The notes below the pieces were generated by a model. That model was not told the DNA's origin and ran no database searches. It saw only the letters and a list, made by a program, of their open reading frames with translations. The position numbers and the translations under genes were made by a program. From positions 30,073 through 94,072 of the forward strand of contig NZ_BNDS01000019.1 of NCBI RefSeq assembly GCF_014656545.1: a stretch of DNA of 64,000 bases. Direction: 5' to 3'. Position 1 is the stretch's first letter. Each line of letters begins with the position of its first letter. Below are positions 18,262 to 25,718 of this stretch, piece after piece. This stretch comes from Neobacillus kokaensis (GTDB lineage: Bacteria; Bacillota; Bacilli; Bacillales; Cytobacillaceae).

Positions 18262-19503
18262 TTATTTATTTACTACTTTAAGAGACTTTATATAGGCTTT
18301 GATTGCTTCGGTAACCAGTTCTATTTCTTCTTCCGTATTATATGGAGCAAAGCCTGCGCGAATCCAACCGCCTGTTTCTTTGATCGCCAGTTTTTCTGCA
18401 AGTGTTGACGCATAGAAATCCCCGCTCGCAATGAAAATTGCATAGTTTTCAGCAAGCCAACTGCAGACTTCTACCGGATTGGCACCATTAATCGTAAAGG
18501 CAATTGTTGGAGTCTTCGCAACGGATTCAGGCGCTTGGTATAACGTTACCTCGGGAATATTTTTCAGCGCAGCTCGCAGTTTCCTCGCAAGTTTATTTTC
18601 GTATTCTTCCATTCTTGCATAAGCGCTTTCGATTTTTCCCCTGCGGGTCGCCCCCATTCCTAAACTGGCAATAAAGTTAATTCCCGCTTCCAGCGCGGCG
18701 ATTGCTTCATGGTTCTGTGTGCCTGTTTCTAGTTTGTCAGGGATATACGTTGGTGCCGGCTGTAGTTTATAAACAGATAATTTTTCAAAAACTTCTTCCT
18801 TGATGACCGCAATGCCAAGATGCGGTCCGAAAAATTTATATGCTGAACAAAATAGTAAATCTGCTCCAATTTGATCACGGTTGACCCGAAAATGAGGGAC
18901 AGCATGAACGGCATCAACAGCAAGCATAGCCCCGACTTCATGTGCCCGTTTTGAAATAGTCTCTATATCTGTAATTGTTCCGACAGCATTGGAAGCAAGT
19001 GTAACCGAGACGAGCTTTGTATTCTCGTTAATGAGCCTATTTAGGTTGGATAAATCCAATGTCAATGTTTCCGGGTCAACAGGAATAAAGCGGATTTCAA
19101 CCCCAGCATCATCGGCCGCAGTCGCCCATGAATCCACATTGGAGCGATGGTCGATTTCGGATACCACAATATTATCACCGCTCGTCCATGTTTTTTTCAA
19201 AGCACGCGAAACAGCAAACATTAAGGAAGTTGAATTTTGACCAAAGGCCACTTCGTTTGTTTTGGCACCAACTAGGTCAGCTGCTGCTCTTCTCGCATTT
19301 TCAATATGCTGTTCTGTCTCCTTGCTTGTTGGGAATTCCCCGTGCAAATTTGCTCCACCATCAGACATATACGAAACCATTGCCTCAATCACGGGCATTG
19401 CTACCTGCGAGCCTCCAGGCCCATCCAGATAGATGGCTTGCTTCCCGTTATACTTGCGGGCCATTGCCGGAAATTGCCGGCGTACTTCTTCAATTGGAAA
19501 CAT
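18262..19503 (-). CDS. Cysteine desulfurase-like class V aminotransferase
   Basis: A PLP enzyme of the SufS-like subgroup (TIGR01976-type). It carries NSTSLMFAVSRAL, the SEIDHRSNVD segment, VDAVHAVPHF, and the PLP lysine in CSAYKFFGPHLGI (about residue 221). Real cysteine desulfurases have a catalytic Cys in a C-terminal RxGxHCA loop; here the matching region reads ASGDFYASTLAEKL with no Cys, so a desulfurase role is doubtful and beta-elimination or another class V reaction is possible. Start chosen at ATG 19503, ten bases after AAAGGAG; an ATG at 19512 lies against that site. Monocistronic. Confidence 0.85.
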   Translation of the reverse strand: MFPIEEVRRQFPAMARKYNGKQAIYLDGPGGSQVAMPVIEAMVSYMSDGGANLHGEFPTSKETEQHIENARRAAADLVGAKTNEVAFGQNSTSLMFAVSRALKKTWTSGDNIVVSEIDHRSNVDSWATAADDAGVEIRFIPVDPETLTLDLSNLNRLINENTKLVSVTLASNAVGTITDIETISKRAHEVGAMLAVDAVHAVPHFRVNRDQIGADLLFCSAYKFFGPHLGIAVIKEEVFEKLSVYKLQPAPTYIPDKLETGTQNHEAIAALEAGINFIASLGMGATRRGKIESAYARMEEYENKLARKLRAALKNIPEVTLYQAPESVAKTPTIAFTINGANPVEVCSWLAENYAIFIASGDFYASTLAEKLAIKETGGWIRAGFAPYNTEEEIELVTEAIKAYIKSLKVVNK

Positions 19504-19650
19504 CTTGACCATACTCCTTTTTTAAAAAGTTTTTCAAGCATATGGTAGTAATACGGCGCTAGGCTGGGCATTCCTGCAAAAAATACCAAATTACTAGATA
19601 AAGAGCGGGCCAATAGGTTAGTTTTTTTTAATAATCATTGTTGGGGCAAG

Positions 19651-20022
19651 GGTTCCTCTTTGCTCTCGTACGCTTGTCATGGGAACTTAAACCAGGTTCC
19701 GACAGTCCACTATGTCCTCATGAAGCGTTGATGAGAACTCCAACCAGGTTCCGACAGCCCAATATGTCCTCATGAAGCGTTGAGGAGAACTCCAACCAGG
19801 TTCCGACAGCCCACTATGTCCTCATGAAGTGTTTATGAGAACTCCAACCCGGTTCCGACAGTCCAATATGTCCTCATGAAGCGTTGATGAGAACTCCAAC
19901 CTGGTTCCTACAGCCCACTATGTCCTCATGAAGCGTTGATGAGAACTCCAACCTGGTTCCTACAGCCCAATATGTCCTCATGAAATGTTTATGAGAATCC
20001 TTTAGTGTCCTCATAAAAGAAG
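19651..20022. repeat. Tandem repeat array with 52-bp period (family B)
   Basis: Units beginning GGTTCC start at 19695, 19747, 19799, 19851, 19903 and 19955: exactly 52 bp apart. A shortened copy sits at 19651 and a partial TGTCCTCAT copy near 20006. Each unit holds a hairpin (TCCTCAT and ATGAGAA arms, about 9-base loop) and an AACC-N-GGTT dyad at the junction. Successive units alternate CCACTATG and CCAATATG, so a 104-bp dimer is a higher-order unit. The sequence is unrelated to family A, yet the period is the same. No coding potential. The flanks 19504-19650 and 20023-20049 hold nothing recognisable. Confidence 0.9.
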
Positions 20023-20049
20023 AGCAGCCCATGCATAGCAGGCTCCTCC

Positions 20050-21600
20050 CTAAATAATCATATTTAACTGTTCTCTTGTCCCGTCAATTAGATCCAGCGG
20101 GGTCACCCCATAATGGGATAAGCTTTTCGCCTTTTCTTCCCCCGCTCTTGCATGAAGGTAGCTTGCCGCGACAAGAGCGTTCAAAGCACCGGCACCCTGC
20201 GCTAAAAAAGAGGCAATTAAGCCTGTCAGCACATCTCCGCTGCCGCCCTTACCCAAAGCATCATGACCAAACGGGTTGATAAAAACCTCACCATCCGGAG
20301 TAGCGATAACTGATCGATGCCCTTTCAATAACAAAAATAAAGAATTTTCTTCGGCGAAATTTTTAGCAATCCCGAGCCGGTCCGCTTCAACTTCACTTAC
20401 CGTACAATTCAACAGCCGAGCCATTTCTCCAGGATGCGGTGTAAAAATCACATTTCCATTATATTGGCGGACAATATCCAGTTCATTTCGCAGTAAATAA
20501 AGCGCATCCGCATCAACCACCAATGACTGATTTGTCAACTCTCCCATCAATCCTCTGAGCCACTTTTCCCCGCCGGAAAACCGTCCCATCCCCGGGCCAA
20601 CCGCAATACTATTAAACTGTGTCAGCCGCTCTAACAATTCATGAAGACCAGTTTGGGAAAAATGCCCATTAATCTCCCTCAATGGCAAAAATAATGATTC
20701 CGGGCTTTGGGCTGCAGCCATAGGATAAATACTTTCGGGAATCGCCAAGGTAACCAGACCTGCCCCCGAATGTAAAGCTGCTTTTGCCGCAAAAATCGGC
20801 GCCCCGACAAAATGACGTGATCCCCCAAGAACGAGCGTATGACCAAATGTTCCCTTATGACCATCCTGCGGTCTATACGGAACCGCCGCCCTCGCCAGTT
20901 TTTCCGTTATGACATTGGGCAGCTTTAAGCCCAAATCCGGCACAATTGAGGGCGGAACAGAAATATCGACTGCTTTCCATTCTCCAACATACCGCGGACC
21001 ATCCTTCAGGAAAAAACCTTTTTTCGGAAAAACAAATGTCACCGTTTTGTCTGCCTTAATCGCAGCTCCCACAACTTTTCCAGTATCACTTGAAACACCT
21101 GAAGGAATATCAACCGAAATGATTAATTTACTACCCTTATATTCATTTACAAGTGAAATGACCAAATCAAGCGGCGGTCTTACCGGGCCGTTTACACCTG
21201 TACCTAAAATGGCATCCACAATAATGTCGGACTGCTCTAATTCTACTTGAAACGCGGTCATCGTATTTTCTTGCAGATAAAAAACCGGCAGCCCCCGATT
21301 TACGTAAACATCGAAATGGATCTTTGCATCACCCTTAAGCCGTTCGGGATTCACCATCAAACAAAGCAACGGCTTCAGTCCCAAATCAACCAGCCTGCGG
21401 GCGATGACAAAGCCGTCGCCGCCATTATTCCCCCCGCCTGCAAGTACTACCACTTTGGGATTTTTACAAGAGGTACAGGATAATATTTCCTCTACTACTC
21501 TTCCCCCGGCATTTTCCATTAAAACAACACCGGGTAATCCAAGACGCTCCATTGTATACTGGTCCATTTGCTGCATTTCCTTTTGACCTGCTGCATACAT
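20050..21600 (-). CDS. Bifunctional NAD(P)HX epimerase / ADP-dependent NAD(P)HX dehydratase
   Basis: Repairs hydrated NADH/NADPH. The N-terminal YjeF_N epimerase domain (about 1-210) starts MYAAGQKEMQQMDQYTMERL and carries LAGGGNNGGDGFVIARRL and DAILGTGVNGP. The C-terminal carbohydrate kinase-like domain (about 230-510) has GHKGTFGHTLVLGGS, the TPHPGEMARLL motif and the phosphate-binding GGSGDVLTGLIASFLAQG. The fused form is common in bacteria, whereas B. subtilis has the dehydratase as YxkO. The ATG at 21600 gives the family N-terminus; GGAG lies about ten bases upstream. Confidence 0.93.
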   Translation of the reverse strand: MYAAGQKEMQQMDQYTMERLGLPGVVLMENAGGRVVEEILSCTSCKNPKVVVLAGGGNNGGDGFVIARRLVDLGLKPLLCLMVNPERLKGDAKIHFDVYVNRGLPVFYLQENTMTAFQVELEQSDIIVDAILGTGVNGPVRPPLDLVISLVNEYKGSKLIISVDIPSGVSSDTGKVVGAAIKADKTVTFVFPKKGFFLKDGPRYVGEWKAVDISVPPSIVPDLGLKLPNVITEKLARAAVPYRPQDGHKGTFGHTLVLGGSRHFVGAPIFAAKAALHSGAGLVTLAIPESIYPMAAAQSPESLFLPLREINGHFSQTGLHELLERLTQFNSIAVGPGMGRFSGGEKWLRGLMGELTNQSLVVDADALYLLRNELDIVRQYNGNVIFTPHPGEMARLLNCTVSEVEADRLGIAKNFAEENSLFLLLKGHRSVIATPDGEVFINPFGHDALGKGGSGDVLTGLIASFLAQGAGALNALVAASYLHARAGEEKAKSLSHYGVTPLDLIDGTREQLNMII

Positions 21601-21669
21601 TGCACATCCGCTCCTTCTTTCCCAATTACCTCTATTATAAGAAATAATCAAATCAGTACACGACAAAAA

Positions 21670-22968
21670 TCAAACACTTGATGGAACTTTTTTCATCATA
21701 ACAGCATTCTTATTATTCATTTCTGGATGAACTCTCCGAATCACCGATGGCCTTGCCAAGACAAGTATAACGCTAACGAATAAGAATGATGAGACAATCA
21801 TAATCCAATGGGCCGGAAACACATCATATAAGAAGCCGTATAATACCATTCCAAGAGGCATTAAAGCCATCGCCATCGTTTCTAAAATGGAAAATACCCG
21901 CCCTTTATAACGGTCATCGATTTGTTTTTGTAAAATTACCATGATAGGTGTATTGGTTATCGTCGACATTGTTCCTAAACCAAGCTGCAGTATGATGTAA
22001 TAACCAAATATCAAATTATGTTGAAAAGTTAGAATTAATGGCAAAACAATCGCGGCCATAATCACACCCATTCCTATAATCCCCCACTTGGATACCTTCA
22101 ATGGAGATTTAACCTCCTTTCGAACAGTGAAATAAATCGATAGCAGCAGCATACCTGCAGCAAAAGCTCCTTCTGTCAAACCAAACTGCTTAGAGGCTAT
22201 TTTCAATTTTTCAATCAGAATAAACGAGTAGCCAACCTGATAGGCACCAAAGAAAAAGTTTATTAAGAGCGCAATCCAAATGACGGTCATAAGCAGCGAC
22301 TGTGTTTTTATATAGGCGATTCCAGATCTCATGCTTTGCCACATCGGCTCCTTTATGTCTTCCTCTGGATTTCGGCTGCTAAACAGGCTAAAATTCATCG
22401 TCATTTCCAACAAAACTGCTAGAATGGATGCTGTCATGTACAGGATAAGGAATGTGGGCATAGACACAGCACCATACAATAACCCGCCAACAGCAGGGCT
22501 TCCAATTGATGCAAATGAAATCGACATTTGATTAAGGGACATTGCTTTTTGAATCCGATTTTGATCGACAAGCCCGGTTATAGATGAGGAAAAAGCGACA
22601 CCGGAAAACATGGATGTAAGGGATAGAACGCAAGAGGTAGTGTAAATGGCGGCTAAGGATAACCCTGATGTAATACTAAAGATAAGCAGACTCCCAATTG
22701 CTAAAGTCGTGGCAATTTGTGAAAAAATAACGATTTTTTTCCGCGAATAATTATCGATAAAATAACCAGCAAACGGCGCGGCAATGGTCCGAGGCAAAAT
22801 ATTGCAAATCAAGTTTGCAGCAAAACTCGTCGCCGACCCCGTTGCTTGTAAAATATAAAAACTAATCGCAAATGCATATACCTGTGCTCCAAAAGCTGAA
22901 ATCAGCTTACTAATCGTGAATGTCCAAAGATGGTATGTGGCCTTTTTCAATTTTAATGCTTCGTTCAT
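21670..22968 (-). CDS. MFS efflux transporter (MefA/NepI-like)
   Basis: Twelve-helix major facilitator of about 432 residues, similar in layout to macrolide efflux (MefA-like) proteins. The start is MNEALKLKKATYHLWTFTIS and the conserved loop 2-3 motif is GYFIDNYSRKKIVIFSQI (about 72-89). The ATG at 22968 is preferred, six bases after AGGTGGGG. Divergently transcribed from an Xre-TPR regulator, with a palindromic operator just after its -10 box, which suggests inducible efflux. Substrate unknown. Confidence 0.87.
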   Translation of the reverse strand: MNEALKLKKATYHLWTFTISKLISAFGAQVYAFAISFYILQATGSATSFAANLICNILPRTIAAPFAGYFIDNYSRKKIVIFSQIATTLAIGSLLIFSITSGLSLAAIYTTSCVLSLTSMFSGVAFSSSITGLVDQNRIQKAMSLNQMSISFASIGSPAVGGLLYGAVSMPTFLILYMTASILAVLLEMTMNFSLFSSRNPEEDIKEPMWQSMRSGIAYIKTQSLLMTVIWIALLINFFFGAYQVGYSFILIEKLKIASKQFGLTEGAFAAGMLLLSIYFTVRKEVKSPLKVSKWGIIGMGVIMAAIVLPLILTFQHNLIFGYYIILQLGLGTMSTITNTPIMVILQKQIDDRYKGRVFSILETMAMALMPLGMVLYGFLYDVFPAHWIMIVSSFLFVSVILVLARPSVIRRVHPEMNNKNAVMMKKVPSSV

Positions 22969-22986
22969 ACATAACCCCACCTAAAA

Positions 22987-23058
22987 GTTTAATTTAATTA
23001 AACAAATTATATCATGCCGTTTTCTTCCTTTTCAAGATAAAGTTTAATATAATTAAAC
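22987..23058. promoter_or_regulatory. Twin palindromic operators and promoter between MFS exporter and Xre-TPR regulator
   Basis: Two 17-bp palindromes, GTTTAATTTAATTAAAC (22987-23003) and GTTTAATATAATTAAAC (23042-23058), start 55 bp apart (about five helical turns). The exporter promoter on the minus strand is -35 TTGAAA (23035-23030), 18-bp spacer, -10 TATAAT (23011-23006); the first palindrome covers its expected start site. The second contains a TATAAT that could serve the regulator gene. This is the layout of a locally acting repressor. Confidence 0.75.
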
Positions 23059-23094
23059 TAATTGATAAATTCGTCTAGAGGTGAATCTTTTTAC

Positions 23095-24324
23095 ATGTTA
23101 GGTGAACGAATACGGGAATTTCGAAAACAACAAAAAATGACTCTTGAAGCTTTGGCCGGGGATGAACTGACAAAGGGAATGCTCAGCCTTATTGAAAATA
23201 ATAAGGCAAATCCTTCGATGGAGAGCTTAGTCTATATTGCCGGTAGATTGGGTGTGGAAGTAAGCGAGCTTTTAGAAGATATAAGCTCCAAGAAATTACG
23301 TGAGGTTCTCGATGAAGCTGAGAAGCTTTATAATAAAGAAACTGCACTTGGGGAAAAGTCCGATAAATATAAACAGCTGCTTGCTTTGATTGAACCTTAC
23401 CTTGAAAATCTTTCCCAAGGATATGAATCTGCACGATTATTGGAAATATACAGCCGTAGTCTTTATCAAGAAAAACAAGACGGCTGGCAGGAGATGTCGA
23501 AAAAGTCCGCAGATATGTACGATGAGATGAAGCTTACCGCTAAGCGGGCAAGTATTGGTATCTTTTGGGCAATGGAAAAATTTGTTGTACATGACTATGC
23601 AGAAGCCTTAACGATATTGTTACGGGAACGGAATCAAATTGAAACGAACCACCATTTCATTGACCCGATGACAAGGGTTGACTTAGATTATAATGAAGCA
23701 ATACTCCATTTTGCCGTCGGAGATTCAGATTCAGCAGCTGTTGTGATGCAAAATGCGATTCAATTTTCGAAGGAGCACCGGATTTTTTACCGTATTGATG
23801 ATTTATACCGGCTTGCTGCGGCACATGGGTTGATGATTGGAGATAAGGAACTACAGGAGCATTATGTCTCTAAATTAAAGCAATACGGGGATTTTGCCGA
23901 GGATCAGCAGGCGATTATTTTTTATGACCTGTTTCATGCCTTTTCACTCAACTCGGAAGAACAGGAATTTACTAAGGCACTTGAAATCTGTGACAAGTAT
24001 TTGGCAGACCTAAAAATAGATAAGGCCTACAGATGTTGGTTCCTTCTTGAAAAGGGAAAATCCTTATATGGGCTGGGACGCTATGAAGAAGCGCTGGATT
24101 GCCTGAAGAAAGTAGAAGTACCAGCCTATGCCCACCACCCGTATGATCTATCATTATTTTATATCAAAGATTCCTATAATGCGCTATGTCAAATCGAACT
24201 AGGCAATATAAGCGATGCCTTGGAATCGGCAAAAGAGGCTGTAGAGAATTTTAAAGCTATGCCTCATACACCATATAAAGATTTTGCAAACGGCGTATAC
24301 AGAAAGGTGTCAGGCACCATGTGA
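23095..24324 (+). CDS. Xre-type HTH regulator with C-terminal TPR repeats
   Basis: The N-terminal helix-turn-helix is MLGERIREFRKQQKMTLEAL to about residue 65. The remaining 340 residues form helical TPR-like repeats (for example YEEALDCLKKVEVPAYAHHP and LGNISDALESAKEAVENF), the plan of Rap/RNPP-like or bacilysin-type regulators. A peptide or small-molecule ligand is possible. The ATG at 23095 follows AGGTGA by about ten bases. The last residues (KVSGTM) are encoded inside the 5' arm of a perfect 23-bp hairpin carrying a dispersed repeat. It probably controls the divergent exporter. Confidence 0.87.
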   Translation: MLGERIREFRKQQKMTLEALAGDELTKGMLSLIENNKANPSMESLVYIAGRLGVEVSELLEDISSKKLREVLDEAEKLYNKETALGEKSDKYKQLLALIEPYLENLSQGYESARLLEIYSRSLYQEKQDGWQEMSKKSADMYDEMKLTAKRASIGIFWAMEKFVVHDYAEALTILLRERNQIETNHHFIDPMTRVDLDYNEAILHFAVGDSDSAAVVMQNAIQFSKEHRIFYRIDDLYRLAAAHGLMIGDKELQEHYVSKLKQYGDFAEDQQAIIFYDLFHAFSLNSEEQEFTKALEICDKYLADLKIDKAYRCWFLLEKGKSLYGLGRYEEALDCLKKVEVPAYAHHPYDLSLFYIKDSYNALCQIELGNISDALESAKEAVENFKAMPHTPYKDFANGVYRKVSGTM

Positions 24325-24351
24325 ATTTTTCACATGGTGCCTGACACCTTT
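24303..24351. terminator. Bidirectional terminator carrying the GGTGTCAGGCACC repeat
   Basis: Perfect 23-bp inverted repeat (24303-24325 and 24329-24351) with a 3-base loop. It overlaps the stop codons of both convergent genes (24324 plus, 24350 minus). The core GGTGCCTGACACC recurs at about 14770-14784. Confidence 0.85.
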
Positions 24352-24907
24352 ATTCATACTTCGAAGGATCGACGAAGAAAACATAACCAAGGTAAATCAC
24401 AAAGCAAATTGCGGTAGTTAGAAATCCCCACCCGAGGATGATTTGATCGATCACGAGGTAGTTATTGCACAGCTGTACAGGTGCATCAACATATAACCAC
24501 CCCATGGCAAAAAACAAAATGGTAAATAGAATGACAACAATGTTCCTGCCCAGCTTTTCAAGCCGTTTCCAGCTATCCCTTAGGGGAATTCCGGCTAATA
24601 ACGGTAAGCTGATAAATTTAAAAACTTCCATACTTTGTTCATTTAATGCTTCGTCCATTGTTCGCGGCAGAGTCCAAAAGGAAACGATGATGATAAACAA
24701 CATGATACCAGGCAATCCATTTCGATTCCATTTATCAAAAAAGCCGGGAAACCGTTCTTGAAAAACTTTTGCAATTAGAAATCCGGCAATAATGAGCATA
24801 GGCATTTGCATGTGCATATGAATAATCATGACGGATTCCATTATCTTCGCAACCGGCGGGAGTGCCAGGAAAATAATCATAATTAAGCCTACTAATAATT
24901 GCGTCAT
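24350..24907 (-). CDS. Membrane protein, CtaG/DUF1404-like, linked to the oxidase operon
   Basis: 185 residues with about five to six hydrophobic helices and a Met/His-rich stretch near the N-terminus (MIIHMHMQMPML, about 28-39) that could bind copper. It starts two bases after the SCO gene stop with GGGGAG as ribosome site, so it is in the same transcript. By position and the HMHMQM motif I infer a copper delivery or oxidase assembly role resembling CtaG. I do not recognise the family with certainty. Confidence 0.65.
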   Translation of the reverse strand: MTQLLVGLIMIIFLALPPVAKIMESVMIIHMHMQMPMLIIAGFLIAKVFQERFPGFFDKWNRNGLPGIMLFIIIVSFWTLPRTMDEALNEQSMEVFKFISLPLLAGIPLRDSWKRLEKLGRNIVVILFTILFFAMGWLYVDAPVQLCNNYLVIDQIILGWGFLTTAICFVIYLGYVFFVDPSKYE

Positions 24908-24909
24908 GA

Positions 24910-25545
24910 TTACTCCCCTTCTTCCTTATTAAGAATGTTGATAATTGTTTTAGCTGCTTCATCCGGTTTCTTATAATCTAAGACATCCACTAAGGTGCCT
25001 TTATTATCTACTAAGTAAAAGGCAGAATTATGGGCAAATGTTCCATTTTTGTCAGGAATAACAATAACTCCAAATGCTTTTAGCAAGGAATCTAATTCCT
25101 TTTGGTTCGGAATTCTAGCCATTCTCCAAGTTTCCCCGTCACTATGAAAATAAGTTCGATATTTTTCCAATGTCGCCGGTGTATCCCGATCTGGATCAAA
25201 ACTGATACTTAAGAAGGCAATATCTTTACCCATATATTTTTTTGGTATGTTTTTATAAACCTGTGACATATTCATCTCAAGCTGCGGGCAAACCGTTGTA
25301 CAGGACGTATATAAAAATGTAATGAATACATATTTATTTTCAAATTCAGAAATTGAATATTCCCTTCCTTTGCTGTCTTCAAAGGTTACATTCGGGAATT
25401 TTGGTTGATCTTGCATTAATTTGTTAACTCTTGCTTTTTCTGCCGTATAGGCAGTAAAACCATCTGTTCCAAAAAAGAATAGACTAAAGCCAAATATAAT
25501 AACTATGATGCTTGCTAATGTGGTTTGCCAATTTTTTTTGATCAT
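24910..25545 (-). CDS. SCO1/SenC family copper chaperone
   Basis: Membrane-anchored thioredoxin-fold protein that helps load the CuA site of the oxidase. An N-terminal anchor helix (about 8-26) is followed by the copper-binding CxxxC in TSCTTVCPQLEMN (about residues 82 and 86) and a downstream His in FAHNSAFYLVD. The ATG at 25545 is chosen because the ribosome site GGATG abuts an upstream GTG. Lies downstream of cbaA, separated by a hairpin and an 80-bp dispersed repeat. Confidence 0.92.
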   Translation of the reverse strand: MIKKNWQTTLASIIVIIFGFSLFFFGTDGFTAYTAEKARVNKLMQDQPKFPNVTFEDSKGREYSISEFENKYVFITFLYTSCTTVCPQLEMNMSQVYKNIPKKYMGKDIAFLSISFDPDRDTPATLEKYRTYFHSDGETWRMARIPNQKELDSLLKAFGVIVIPDKNGTFAHNSAFYLVDNKGTLVDVLDYKKPDEAAKTIINILNKEEGE

Positions 25546-25573
25546 TATGATCACATCCTGCCTAATTTAGCAT

Positions 25574-25610
25574 AAAGAGATAGCCCTATCGAACGAGCTA
25601 TCTCTTTTTT
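25574..25610. terminator. Hairpin between cbaA and the SCO gene
   Basis: AAAGAGATAGC and GCTATCTCTTT form a stem with a 12-base loop; T-runs are stronger on the plus strand. It may lower or separate expression of SCO from the oxidase subunits. Confidence 0.6.
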
Positions 25611-25631
25611 CAAGGAATTATACTTTCTATT

Positions 25632-25712
25632 TGTCCAGCTCCAGCGCCTAGGGGCTCGAGGTCACAAGCCAATCCGTCAAGAAGGCTAAAGGACAGCCTT
25701 CTCGCCGGCTCG
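25632..25712. repeat. Dispersed Bacillaceae intergenic repeat (short form)
   Basis: Begins TTGTCCAGCTCCAGCGCC and contains a GAAGGCT/AGCCTTC hairpin (25681-25701). I recognise this as a widely scattered intergenic repeat of Bacillaceae chromosomes; the copy here looks shortened. It lies in the untranslated gap between cbaA and the SCO gene. Confidence 0.75.
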
Positions 25713-25718
25713 TTTTTT

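Noticed and set aside
19651..20022. CRISPR array
   Set aside because: Whole 52-bp units are repeated with no unique spacers, and no cas genes are present.
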